Positions 9,781 through 18,066 of a stretch of DNA of 64,000 bases are shown here, piece by piece. A program made the position numbers and the translations under genes. Source of the DNA: Ascidiaceihabitans sp. (GTDB taxonomy: Bacteria; Pseudomonadota; Alphaproteobacteria; Rhodobacterales; Rhodobacteraceae); contig JAPKAB010000010.1 of the NCBI GenBank assembly GCA_028825475.1, forward strand, positions 23,515 through 87,514. Direction: 5' to 3'. Each line of letters starts with the position of its first letter. Positions within the stretch are counted from its first letter, which is position 1. Below the pieces are notes generated by a model. The model had not been told where the DNA came from. It saw nothing but the letters and a program-made list of their open reading frames with translations, and did no database searches.

Positions 9781-10430
9781 TCCTCAGAAAATAGCGCGAC
9801 CAATATCGTGTGGGCGACAAATACCACAATAATCTGAACAACAATGAATGCCGCAATGTGACCGGGGTAGATGCCAGCGAAGGTGTTGCTGAAACCACGT
9901 GCAATTGTGACCGCTGGGTTGGCAAAACTGGTCGATGATGTGAACCAATACGCCCCAGTGATGTACATTGCGACAAGCGCAGGTACGGCCTCTGGGCGCG
10001 ATTTGATCCCGCCAAAAATGACGAACAACAGGCCAAAAGTCGCAATTCCTTCAGACCACCACTGTGAAACGCCTGTGCGGTGCATTGTGCTAGAGGCCTG
10101 TAATATTGGCAGATCGAACATGAGATGCGTCGCCCAAACGCCTAAAATTCCACAAATGATCTGTGTAGGAACATATGCAAGCGCCGTGGCGCGATCCAAG
10201 TCGCCGCGCAAGTAAAAAGCTAAGGTTACAGCAGGGTTGAAATGCGCACCCGATATTGGGCCCAAGACTGTGATGATGACGTAAAGCATACAGCCCGTCG
10301 CAATAGCGTTGGCCAATAGTGCGATGGCAGTGTTCCCACCAGCTAGGCTTTCTCCCATGATCCCAGAACCAACAACTCCAATAAGAAGCAGAGCAGTTCC
10401 TAAGCCTTCGGCAGCAATTTTATGTATCAT
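9777..10430 (-). CDS. MIP-family channel (aquaporin/glycerol facilitator type)
   Basis: A 217-residue inner-membrane protein with six hydrophobic segments and both half-helix NPA motifs, FNPAVTLAF (about residue 60) and FANPAVTIAR (about residue 175). This is diagnostic for the major intrinsic protein family. The residue after the second motif region is arginine (IARGF), as expected for the selectivity filter. The start is taken at the ATG at 10430 (MIHKIAAEG); an ATG nine codons upstream is also possible. Whether it passes water, glycerol, arsenite or another small solute cannot be decided. No ars genes are adjacent. It lies downstream of an orphan peptide-binding protein on the same strand. 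Confidence 0.9.
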   Translation of the reverse strand: MIHKIAAEGLGTALLLIGVVGSGIMGESLAGGNTAIALLANAIATGCMLYVIITVLGPISGAHFNPAVTLAFYLRGDLDRATALAYVPTQIICGILGVWATHLMFDLPILQASSTMHRTGVSQWWSEGIATFGLLFVIFGGIKSRPEAVPALVAMYITGAYWFTSSTSFANPAVTIARGFSNTFAGIYPGHIAAFIVVQIIVVFVAHTILVALFSED

Positions 10431-10527
10431 GTGTTCGTCCTGATCGGTGAAGCGCAAAGCGCCAGAGGTTTGTGACCCCTAGCGCTTTGTCGTAAAAGTT
10501 TTGTGACTTCAATAGTGGGGAGGGAGA

Positions 10528-12354
10528 TTAATCTTCCCACCACCATACTTCTGGCATGTAGTATGGACCATCGCCGTAGATCGGCAGGTTTTCCGGATAC
10601 TTCATCTCTTTCACATGTGCGATGCGACCTGTTGTAAACTGCCAGAACGGGATCACATAGCGACCCGTCATCAATGCGCGGTCAAGACCACGCACAGCGG
10701 CAACAAAATCGTCTTGTGATCCGGCTTTAAGCATTGCATCGACCATTGCATCCACTGCTGGGCTTTGTGCGCCCATAAGGTTGCGACTGCCCTCCATTGA
10801 AGCAGACGGGCTGCCCCAATAGAACTGTTGCTCGTTGCCCGGTGAAAGCGACAATGAGCGGCGGTAATATGTGACGTCAAAGTCAAACTTACCCGTGCGC
10901 TCCACGTACTGCGCATTGTCCACTGTTTCGACTTCGGCTGCGACACCTAGACGTTTCAGTGCACCAAGGTACAGATCAGCGATGGCTTTATGTTCAGACT
11001 TACCTTGAGCAAGTAGGATCGTCAGGCTTAGGCTTTCACCATCAGCGTTTTGCATCATGCCATCAACTGGCGCCCAACCGGCTTCTTTGAGCAAAGCAAT
11101 TGCGCTGCGAAGGCCCTGACGATTGCGTTCAGAACCATCAGATACAGGAAGCACGTAACCTTCCATCAGGCCCGGAGGCATATCTGCTGCGAAAGGTGCC
11201 AACAGCTCTGCTGTGCGGCCCTGTACTTGTCCTTCTTGCATAGCAAGGAGGGAGTTGGAGAAGTAGGACGTGATACGTGGCTGTGCGCCGCCTGTGAGGG
11301 CACCATTGATGAACTCAAAGTTGAAGGCTTGGATAAGCGCCTCTCGTACACGCCAATCGTCGAACGGGGCACGACGTGAATTCATAACAAAGCCGGTCAT
11401 ACCCGATGGCTTTTTGTGCGGAATCTCCGTTTTGACAACATCACCAGCAACGGCACGTGGGAAATCGTAGCGGCTGTTCCAGCGTTCCGCGTTAAATTCG
11501 CGTTGTGCGGATACTTGGCCAGCTTTGAAGGCTTCGTCTTGCGCGGTAGAGTCGCCGTAGAAGTCCAAAGTGATTTGATCGAAGTTATTCGTGCCTCTGC
11601 GCAGTGGCAGGTCAGCACCCCAATAGTTCTCGTTACGTGTTAACTGGACAGAACGGCCAGCGTCATACTTGGTGATCACATATGGGCCAGAACCCATAGG
11701 AATGTCTGCGATTTTAGCATCTGCAAACTCTTTACCTTCCCATTGGCTTTTTTGCAGGATCGGGCGCATGCCTACCAGTAGAGCCAACTCGCGGTTTTCT
11801 TCACCAAAGGTAAAGCGAACGCTAGACGGTCCAGTTTGTTCAACACTTGAGATTTTGGACCACAAACCACGATAGCGTGGGTGACCTTCGGTGCCTAAAG
11901 TTTCAAAGCTCCAGATGACATCTTCTACTGTGATAGGGGAATTATCAGAGAACGTCGCTTCTGAGCGGAGGGTGAACTCGACCCAAGTGCGGTCTTCATC
12001 GGTGTTAATTGATTCGGCAATCAGACCATAAAGTGCAAACGGCTCGTCTTGAGTGCGGCCCATTAAGGATTCATGTGTGAAAAATCTAAGCTGCCATGGG
12101 ACCGTTCCTTTGGCGATGTAGGGGTTAAGCGAATCAAAACCGCCTGTATTTCCCAAAACAATAGCGCCACCTTTAGGTGCGTCGGGATTTGCGTAGGGTA
12201 GGGACACAAAATCCTGTGGAAGAGCAGGTTCGCCATACATAGCTATGCCATGAGCCGATTCTGCATGTGCTGCGGAATCGATAAGAATCGCTGCAGTTGT
12301 GAGTATTGAGGCTGCGTAAACCCCTCTAATTTTTTGGAAAAATACTGATCTCAT
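10528..12354 (-). CDS. periplasmic solute-binding protein of peptide ABC importer, YejA-like
   Basis: A family-5 extracellular solute-binding protein (about 608 residues) of the OppA/DppA class. A signal peptide is visible (RKI region, then AASILTTAAILIDSAAHA, cleavage before ESAHG). The mature N-terminus HGIAMYGEPALP and ...GGFDSLNPYIAKG recall YejA, the microcin C/oligopeptide binding protein. The start is set at 12354 (MRSVFFQ), which gives a normal signal peptide; an upstream extension to 12402 is poorer. Permease and ATPase genes (yejBEF) are not next to it: the gene below is an aquaporin and the gene above is DUF502, so it is an orphan here and must use a distant transporter or act alone. 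Confidence 0.88.
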   Translation of the reverse strand: MRSVFFQKIRGVYAASILTTAAILIDSAAHAESAHGIAMYGEPALPQDFVSLPYANPDAPKGGAIVLGNTGGFDSLNPYIAKGTVPWQLRFFTHESLMGRTQDEPFALYGLIAESINTDEDRTWVEFTLRSEATFSDNSPITVEDVIWSFETLGTEGHPRYRGLWSKISSVEQTGPSSVRFTFGEENRELALLVGMRPILQKSQWEGKEFADAKIADIPMGSGPYVITKYDAGRSVQLTRNENYWGADLPLRRGTNNFDQITLDFYGDSTAQDEAFKAGQVSAQREFNAERWNSRYDFPRAVAGDVVKTEIPHKKPSGMTGFVMNSRRAPFDDWRVREALIQAFNFEFINGALTGGAQPRITSYFSNSLLAMQEGQVQGRTAELLAPFAADMPPGLMEGYVLPVSDGSERNRQGLRSAIALLKEAGWAPVDGMMQNADGESLSLTILLAQGKSEHKAIADLYLGALKRLGVAAEVETVDNAQYVERTGKFDFDVTYYRRSLSLSPGNEQQFYWGSPSASMEGSRNLMGAQSPAVDAMVDAMLKAGSQDDFVAAVRGLDRALMTGRYVIPFWQFTTGRIAHVKEMKYPENLPIYGDGPYYMPEVWWWED

Positions 12355-12433
12355 TTGTGCAACAATCCCTTTATGCCCTTGTTTTATTAACCTTTGGCGC
12401 AATCGGGGTTACATGCAAGCCGAAATTTTTAGC

Positions 12434-12462
12434 TTGGCCAAGGACCGCCAAAGGTTTATACA
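12434..12462 (+). promoter_or_regulatory. candidate sigma-70-type promoter of the intergenic small RNA
   Basis: TTGGCC (12434-12439) and TATACA (12457-12462) are separated by exactly 17 bases. They lie just upstream of a two-hairpin element ending in a strong terminator. The match is moderate (about four of six positions in each box), but spacing and context fit a promoter firing rightward with a start near 12469. No coding gene on this strand lies between it and the terminator. Confidence 0.45.
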
Positions 12463-12468
12463 GATCTT

Positions 12469-12545
12469 ACTGCTCGATAGGTTTCTTGCCTGTATGAAAC
12501 CTGCCTCAATAACTATACGCCAGCTTCGTGCTGGCGTTTTTTTTT
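12469..12545 (+). ncRNA. candidate intergenic small RNA, about 75 nt
   Basis: The intergenic space between the YejA-like gene and DUF502, both on the minus strand, contains a plus-strand element that no gene explains. It has a promoter-like pair at 12434-12462, a perfect 7-bp stem AGGTTTC/GAAACCT (12479-12485 with 12496-12502, ten-base loop), a short single-stranded linker, then a perfect GC-rich hairpin followed by nine thymines. An orphan intrinsic terminator facing the start of a minus-strand gene normally means a non-coding transcript. I do not recognise it as a known Rfam family; it could be a trans-acting RNA. It could also run into the 5' leader of yejA in antisense if the terminator leaks. 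Confidence 0.55.
12518..12545 (+). terminator. strong Rho-independent terminator
   Basis: CGCCAGC (12518-12524), five-base loop, GCTGGCG (12530-12536), then nine T (12537-12545). The flanking A/T pair extends the stem to eight. The T-tract is only on the plus strand, so it terminates rightward transcription. It is the 3' end of the candidate small RNA. Confidence 0.85.
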
Positions 12546-12693
12546 GGCTTATCGATATGTTTGACGAGTAAAACTCAACTGCAAGTGCTCTAATCCCACT
12601 GACACCAATATCGTGAGATGGCAGTAATCATCCTGGATACATTTGTTTCGTAGTGATCGGTGTTGTTTTTTCAAATGACCACGCGAGAAGGTC

Positions 12694-13401
12694 CTAGACT
12701 TCAGGCTCAGTCGGGTCTTTTGCGTTGGGATAAACCAGCCCTGCGGAGATCACCAATTTTGCGGCGTCTTCCACACTCATGTCTAACTCAATCACATCCT
12801 TTGCAGGGACGAACAGCAAGAACCCAGAAGTAGGGTTTGGAGTCGTTGGCAAGAAAATCGACATTGCGCCACCATCTTTACCTGCACGATCCGATATTTC
12901 AGCTTTGGCAGTGGTCGAGATGAAGCCGATAGCCCAAATCCCTTTGCGTGGATATTCGATCAAACAGGCCTTTTCAAAGGACCGCTCTGTCTGGGCAAAT
13001 ACAGTTTCAGAGATCTGCTTGATGCCAGAATAGATTGAACGAACAACTGGCGTGCGCTCAACGATGCCTTCAGCAAAGCGGATTAAGGAGCGGCCCATGA
13101 AACCCTTGGCCATCCAGCCAACGACAATTGTAAAAACTAAGAAGATGACAACGCCGATGCCTCGCACATCGATTTGAACGTCACGCTCAAGCCCCAGCAG
13201 GTCTTGGATCATTTTGTCTGGCTGATAAGAGTTTGGCACCCACGGCAGAACCGCGCCATCAATCCAACCAACAACGCTCCAGATCAACCAAACCGTAAGC
13301 CAAACGGGGGCAATAACCACCAATCCGGTCAAAAACGAAGATCGAAGGCGTGCAAGTAAGCTAGCGCGGCGAGGTGTTTCTAAATCGAATGGGGTGTTCA
13401 T
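12694..13401 (-). CDS. DUF502-family membrane protein
   Basis: A 235-residue protein with two strong transmembrane segments, at about residues 22-45 (FLTGLVVIAPVWLTVWLIW) and 80-103 (IGVVIFLVFTIVVGWMAKG). These are followed by the soluble domain typical of DUF502: RFAEGIVERTPVVRSIYSGIKQ, then the SIFLPTTPNPTSGFLLFVP block. The family is widespread and lacks a firmly assigned function. Here it stands alone on the minus strand, upstream of a small RNA locus and an orphan binding protein and downstream of psuG. No odd feature is seen. Confidence 0.88.
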   Translation of the reverse strand: MNTPFDLETPRRASLLARLRSSFLTGLVVIAPVWLTVWLIWSVVGWIDGAVLPWVPNSYQPDKMIQDLLGLERDVQIDVRGIGVVIFLVFTIVVGWMAKGFMGRSLIRFAEGIVERTPVVRSIYSGIKQISETVFAQTERSFEKACLIEYPRKGIWAIGFISTTAKAEISDRAGKDGGAMSIFLPTTPNPTSGFLLFVPAKDVIELDMSVEDAAKLVISAGLVYPNAKDPTEPEV

Positions 13402-13476
13402 AGTGTGTCCGATATAATTCGTCGTTTTAGGTAGGCGCTTTGATCCGATGCTACAATGGTTGGCTGCAATTTTGAG

Positions 13477-14394
13477 TTATTTTGCAGAGTAATCGGCTAA
13501 ATGTTTGGCTATTCCTGCGGCTAACTTCGCATTGTTGCGCACCAGTGCAATATTCGCTTCAAGAGATTTGCCCTCAGTCAGCTCAAAGATGCGTTGCAGC
13601 AGGTATGGGGTCACACCTTTGCCTGAAATCCCAAAAGCGTCCGCATCGGCTTGAGCGCGCGCAATGATAGGTGCCAGAATTTCGGCACTGATCTCTGCTT
13701 CTTCAGGGATAGGATTCCCAATTAATTGACCGCCAGGCACTCCCATTTCACCGCGTAGCCTATGGGCCGCAGCGATTTGCGCTGGATCGTCCATACGTAA
13801 GGGGGCTGGCAATCCGCTTTCGCGAGACCAGAATGCGGGCATGTCATCTTGGCCATATGCAATGACTGGTACGCCTTGAGTTTCGAGAACCTCAAGCGTT
13901 TTGGGAATATCGAGAATAGCCTTGGCACCTGCGGCGACGACAGTCACGGGTGTTTGCGCCAACTCTAACAGGTCTGCCGAGATATCAAACGTAAGCTCTG
14001 CGCCTTTATGAACGCCGCCTATACCACCTGTTGCAAATACATGGATACCAGCCAAACGGGCCGCGATCATTGTCGCAGCCACTGTTGTAGCGCCAGTGCC
14101 GCCTGTTGCGATGCACGCGGCCATATCTGCACGTGAAAGTTTTGCAACACCTTTGGCTTGGGCCAATGCCTCTAGTTCAGCATCATCTAGCCCAACACGA
14201 AGTGTGCCGTTTAAAACAGCCATGGTTGCTGGAACTGCACCAGCGGCACGTACATCCGCTTCGACCTGACGCGCAACTTCTAGGTTTTGGGGGTAGGGCA
14301 TCCCATGCGTAATGATCGTACTTTCTAACGCAACAATCGGAGTTCCTTCGGCCTGCGCCTTTGCAACTTCAGCAGATGGGGTGAATAGTGTCAT
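13477..14394 (-). CDS. psuG: pseudouridine-5'-phosphate glycosidase
   Basis: Splits pseudouridine 5'-phosphate to ribose 5-phosphate and uracil, the second step of pseudouridine degradation. The 305-residue length matches the family. Family blocks seen are IVALESTIITHGMPYP near the N-terminus, GTGATTVAATM, FATGGIGGVHKGA and the metal/active-site region around VIAYGQDDMPAFWSRESG. Its ATG overlaps the stop of the kinase gene in a TAATG arrangement (14392-14396), which signals translational coupling. Gene order kinase-glycosidase is the usual psuKG operon, which strongly supports both calls. Confidence 0.95.
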   Translation of the reverse strand: MTLFTPSAEVAKAQAEGTPIVALESTIITHGMPYPQNLEVARQVEADVRAAGAVPATMAVLNGTLRVGLDDAELEALAQAKGVAKLSRADMAACIATGGTGATTVAATMIAARLAGIHVFATGGIGGVHKGAELTFDISADLLELAQTPVTVVAAGAKAILDIPKTLEVLETQGVPVIAYGQDDMPAFWSRESGLPAPLRMDDPAQIAAAHRLRGEMGVPGGQLIGNPIPEEAEISAEILAPIIARAQADADAFGISGKGVTPYLLQRIFELTEGKSLEANIALVRNNAKLAAGIAKHLADYSAK

Positions 14395-15284
14395 TATACA
14401 GGTTCTCCAGAAACATAGGTGGCGGCTGATTTGAGGGCGTCGTTTAATGCAGTCTTGCGGTCCGCGCCATGGGATTCTGCGGCAATGTGAGCAGCCATAA
14501 AGGTATCGCCTGCGCCTGTTATGCGGGTCACCAGCACTTGTGGTGGTGTTTGACTGATTATTTCACCATCCGTGCCTTCGCTGGCGTCTGATCCACCATC
14601 GGTCACCAGAACACGTGCGGCACCTTTTGCCAGCAGTGCAGCGGCTGCGTCACTAGACGACGTGAATGTCGTTTGGCAAAGAAGGCCTGCTTCCTCCAAA
14701 TTCACATAGAGTGTTCCGCGACCTGCGTGGAGGAAAGGCAACAGGCGTTCTGCCTTGCCAGGAGAGGCAGGGGCAACGCGTAAATCTGCCTTGAAAAGAG
14801 AGGGATCGTTGGCAATCTCTGACAACAGCTCAACCGTGAGGTTTCCATCCAGTGCGATCAACCCATTAAAGAGGTGATCTGCGTCTGCCAGGGTTCCATC
14901 TGATAAGGGGCGCAAAATCTTTGCACCAGCGGCCTCTAACGAATGCGCATCAGCGATGGCTGCGATCAAACCATTGGCACCTTCAACAGCCATGTAGCTG
15001 TCAGTGGGCAAATCCTCTGATCGGTAGATCGTGTCGGTGATCATGCCACGTGCGGCGCAAGCAGCCATCAGTTCATCACCTTCTGCGTCACGCCCAAGTG
15101 CGGTCAGAAGCGCTGGCGTCATGCCAAAGCGTGCCAGTGTCATAGCGATGTTCATTGCAACGCCGCCCGGCAGTCGGGTTATACGTCCGGGCACATCCGA
15201 GCCTTGGCGCATTGCGCGGGACGATCGGCCAATGACGTCCCAAAGAACGCTGCCAATGCATAAGATATCAGGTTGTTTGTTCAT
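14394..15284 (-). CDS. psuK: PfkB-family sugar kinase, probably pseudouridine kinase
   Basis: A ribokinase/PfkB-fold kinase of about 296 residues. The N-terminal signature is LCIGSVLWDVIGRS, GGVAMNIAMTLARFG gives the sugar-binding loop, and TRITGAGDTFMAAH near the C-terminus contains the catalytic GAGD. PfkB kinases are hard to assign by sequence alone; the overlap with psuG makes pseudouridine the likely substrate (phosphorylation at O5'). The reading frame is open to 15422, but the ATG at 15284 (MNKQPDILC) begins the family-typical N-terminus, so the longer version is rejected. The gene ends 47 bases from the DUF4198 stop on the same strand. Confidence 0.88.
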   Translation of the reverse strand: MNKQPDILCIGSVLWDVIGRSSRAMRQGSDVPGRITRLPGGVAMNIAMTLARFGMTPALLTALGRDAEGDELMAACAARGMITDTIYRSEDLPTDSYMAVEGANGLIAAIADAHSLEAAGAKILRPLSDGTLADADHLFNGLIALDGNLTVELLSEIANDPSLFKADLRVAPASPGKAERLLPFLHAGRGTLYVNLEEAGLLCQTTFTSSSDAAAALLAKGAARVLVTDGGSDASEGTDGEIISQTPPQVLVTRITGAGDTFMAAHIAAESHGADRKTALNDALKSAATYVSGEPV

Positions 15285-15330
15285 ATGAATAGTCTTGGAC
15301 TGTGACGCCCACAGGCGCAAGGCGATCTGC

Positions 15331-16131
15331 TTATTTTGGGACCTGAAACGTAAGTGCTGCCCAAAGCGTTTGCCAAACAGCTTTGTCGTCTTTGATGTAA
15401 GGCTGCAGAACAACGGCGTCAAATAGGTAGGTATGCGCTGGTTTCACGGGAATCTGCGCAATGCCGTTGTCATCAGTTTGGTGCAGGGTGATCGAAACTG
15501 TTTCGTCAGGTGCGCGTTCAAATACCTCAACCTGTGTATTCGGGCGTGGCACGTTTTCAAAGAACAGTTGTACCTGCATATTTCCGTCAAAACCATCGCC
15601 GTAGGGATTGCTTAGGGCGACAAACTCGGTTTCCATACCATAGTTTTGATCCACACCATCTCCCGAACCAACAGCAATCAGTGCTTTGACGTGTCGGGTA
15701 TAACTCTCTCTGAAGTTCTCGCTTGGCCAGCCAGCAGCTTTGTGATCGGCTTCCGCATTTTTGAAATCCTTATGTGCTGCAAACTTTGCGAACTTTGCCC
15801 ATTCTTTGTATTTTATCGCCGCTGGTGTTGTTTCGTGTAAGATAACCAGCAATCCATCTTGATCAGCGCTTGTAGTCAATGCCGGTTGATCACCGGAGCG
15901 TCCTTGCGCAGGCGTCAACATATCGCCTTGTGCCAATTCAAAGCGTGAAAACTGTTTTTCAAAATACGAAAGCTTTGAGCCAACAAAGTTTTGACCATTC
16001 TTTAGGTCAATCTCCATAATTTCGCCGTTTTCCACTTGAAACTTCTGCGGTTCAATCCAAAACTCGTGTGAATTGACGCTCGTCGCAGACAGACCGAGGG
16101 TTACAGCAAGAACAAGGCGGGACAACTTCAT
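15331..16131 (-). CDS. DUF4198 exported protein, possible metal-uptake partner
   Basis: A 266-residue protein with a clear signal peptide (KLSRLVLAVTLGLSATSVNS, cleavage before HEF). The mature start HEFWIEP and the C-terminal Ig-like part (VEVFERAPDETVS, then PVKPAHTYLFDAVVLQPY) match DUF4198, a periplasmic family often found with nickel/cobalt transport genes. Its ATG (16129-16131) overlaps the ATG (16130-16132) of the divergent HupE-like gene inside one CATG. Each gene therefore has its ribosome-binding site, and probably its promoter, within the other gene's first codons. The role with HupE in metal delivery is inferred from context and not shown. Confidence 0.85.
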   Translation of the reverse strand: MKLSRLVLAVTLGLSATSVNSHEFWIEPQKFQVENGEIMEIDLKNGQNFVGSKLSYFEKQFSRFELAQGDMLTPAQGRSGDQPALTTSADQDGLLVILHETTPAAIKYKEWAKFAKFAAHKDFKNAEADHKAAGWPSENFRESYTRHVKALIAVGSGDGVDQNYGMETEFVALSNPYGDGFDGNMQVQLFFENVPRPNTQVEVFERAPDETVSITLHQTDDNGIAQIPVKPAHTYLFDAVVLQPYIKDDKAVWQTLWAALTFQVPK

Positions 16132-17272
16132 GACAAGAGCTTTCTATTGGTTAACACTTAAGCTGCGCTTTGTGGTGCTGATGTCAAGCTTACTGGTCTC
16201 AGGTGCCACATTTGTGAACGCGCACGAGACAGTGCCAACCATTGCAGACCTTGAGGTAGTGGAGGGAAACCTTACGTTTTCGATGCGTGCGAACGTCGAG
16301 GCTTTCTTGGCCGGTATCAACCTAGATGAAGTTACAGATACTGACGAAGCAGTTGAGGCAGAAAGTTACGATGCTCTGCGGGCATTGAACGCTGCAGAGA
16401 TCGAGGGGCGTTTGCCTACGCTTATCGAAGGTTTCAACGCAATTCCGTTGATTACGGTTGACGGTCAGGCAATTGCCCTCACGATTTCCAGCTTTGAAAT
16501 GTCAGCCATGCCTGATCTCGAACAACCCCGTATATCCACAGTGGCGTTGAACGCGACTGTATCTGTTGGTGCAGATGAAGTGGTCGTCAATTGGCCCACT
16601 GGACGCGGTGCATTGGTATTACGCCAACAAGGGGTTGTAGCACCGTTCACGGGCTATGTTGATCCGGGTACTTCTAGCCCATCGATATTGATCGCAGGTG
16701 GCGGCGAGGCGACAGCGTGGGAAACATTTACCGCATATATTCCCGTCGGATTTGACCATATTTTACCCAAAGGTCTTGATCATATTCTGTTTGTATTAGG
16801 GTTGTTTTTTCTAAGCACACGAATGCGTCCACTGGTCTGGCAGATCAGTGCCTTTACGCTTGCGCACACTGTTACGCTCGCGTTGGGCGCGATGGGCTGG
16901 GTTAACGTACCTGGCAGTATTGTTGAGCCACTTATTGCTGTGTCCATCGTCTACGTTGCTGTCGAAAACATCTTTGCCAAAGGATTGAATCCGTGGCGTC
17001 CGTTTGTGATTTTCGGGTTTGGACTATTGCACGGACTGGGTTTTGCGTCCGTGTTGGGCGAGTTTGGTTTGCCCGACGGACAATTCATTCCTGCATTGAT
17101 TGCGTTCAACATTGGCGTGGAATTGGGTCAACTCACAGTTATCGCGCTGGCATTCCTAGCCGTTGGCTGGTTCGCACGTAAATCATGGTACAGGGCAGGG
17201 ATCGCGATCCCTGCATCCTGCATCATTGCGGCTGTTGGTGCATATTGGTGTGTAGAGCGCGTGTTCTTTTAA
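16130..17272 (+). CDS. HupE/UreJ-family membrane protein with periplasmic N-domain
   Basis: A protein of about 380 residues. It has an N-terminal export signal (FVVLMSSLLVSGATFVNA, then HE), a periplasmic domain of about 170 residues, and a C-terminal block of six transmembrane segments. That block begins with the family signature VGFDHILPKGLDHILFVLGLFF, with further histidines in FTLAHTVTLALG and FGLLHGLGFA. HupE/UreJ proteins are secondary nickel (or cobalt) permeases; this long form is the HupE_UreJ_2 type, whose metal is less certain. The start is taken at 16130, with GGCGGGA upstream; the next ATG (16181) would still leave a signal peptide. It ends three bases before the convergent ThiE-like gene. 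Confidence 0.85.
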   Translation: MTRAFYWLTLKLRFVVLMSSLLVSGATFVNAHETVPTIADLEVVEGNLTFSMRANVEAFLAGINLDEVTDTDEAVEAESYDALRALNAAEIEGRLPTLIEGFNAIPLITVDGQAIALTISSFEMSAMPDLEQPRISTVALNATVSVGADEVVVNWPTGRGALVLRQQGVVAPFTGYVDPGTSSPSILIAGGGEATAWETFTAYIPVGFDHILPKGLDHILFVLGLFFLSTRMRPLVWQISAFTLAHTVTLALGAMGWVNVPGSIVEPLIAVSIVYVAVENIFAKGLNPWRPFVIFGFGLLHGLGFASVLGEFGLPDGQFIPALIAFNIGVELGQLTVIALAFLAVGWFARKSWYRAGIAIPASCIIAAVGAYWCVERVFF

Positions 17273-17275
17273 GGC

Positions 17276-17908
17276 TTAGGACATCGCTTCGCGCAAAGTC
17301 GTGAGTGCCGCAACCGGATCATCCGTTGACCAGATCTCATCACCAATAGCAAAGAAGTCTGTCATTGGGGTGAGCGTCTTGATCATTTCAAGGTTCAGCA
17401 ATCCCTCAGCAACCACGGGTACTTCGATAACTTCTGACCACCACTTGAACAGATCGGTTTCGGCAAAACTGCCGTCGCCCAATGTGCTTTCTCGTACAGG
17501 GCCAAAGCAGACGTAATCCGCACCAGCCTCGCCAGCACCCATGCCGTCGTGGCGTGAAGTTGAGCTGTGAACACCAACAATAGCATCAGGGCCCAGTTCT
17601 TTGCGGGCATAACGCACTTGGTGAGCACCATCACTCAGGTGAACACCGTCAAGGCCAAGGCGTTCAACCAATGGAATATGGTCTTCAATTACCAGTGCAA
17701 CATCTCTGGCATGTGTGACTTCGCGCAGGGCATCTGCTGCCTTAGACAAGCGTTGCTCATCTTGAGAGGCCATAGCCATGCGCACACAGGCGATAGGGTG
17801 TGCGTCTAAAACGCTGGCCAATAGGGCTGGAAAAACGTCCAACTCAAACTCTGCGGGAGTGATAAGATACAGCTGTGGTTGGTCGGGTTGTTTGTCTTTG
17901 GCGGCCAT
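17276..17908 (-). CDS. thiamine-phosphate synthase-like protein (ThiE/TenI family)
   Basis: A 210-residue TIM-barrel of the ThiE/TenI family. Seen are LYLITPAEF at the start, VALVIEDHIPLVERLGLDGVHLSDG in the middle, VGVHSSTSRHDGMGAGEAGADYVCFGPV, and a C-terminal phosphate-binding stretch (FFAIGDEIW). In true ThiE the middle reads like ND-x-D-LA...DGVHLGQ-x-D; here the first aspartates are E-D-H and the glutamine is replaced. Catalysis as thiamine-phosphate synthase is therefore uncertain, and a TenI-like or specialised role is possible. No other thi gene is adjacent. It is divergent from the TrmJ-like gene, with about 160 bases between. Confidence 0.72.
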   Translation of the reverse strand: MAAKDKQPDQPQLYLITPAEFELDVFPALLASVLDAHPIACVRMAMASQDEQRLSKAADALREVTHARDVALVIEDHIPLVERLGLDGVHLSDGAHQVRYARKELGPDAIVGVHSSTSRHDGMGAGEAGADYVCFGPVRESTLGDGSFAETDLFKWWSEVIEVPVVAEGLLNLEMIKTLTPMTDFFAIGDEIWSTDDPVAALTTLREAMS

Positions 17909-18066
17909 TGGCTTGGTCCTTTTGTCTAAACTTGGGGCAGCACTAGCGGATGTTGTAGGAAAAGGAAACTTTTATGCAGCTGGTTTCGTCCGGTTGAACG
18001 CGTATTTTTAACAGAAACATGGGCAGGGTGATTGTGTGCCCCGCATCCTCTGGGTATGGAACGGGC

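Noticed and set aside
15285..15422. N-terminal extension of the PfkB kinase to 15422
   Set aside because: The added residues are basic and unlike any PfkB start; the conserved N-terminus begins at the ATG at 15284.
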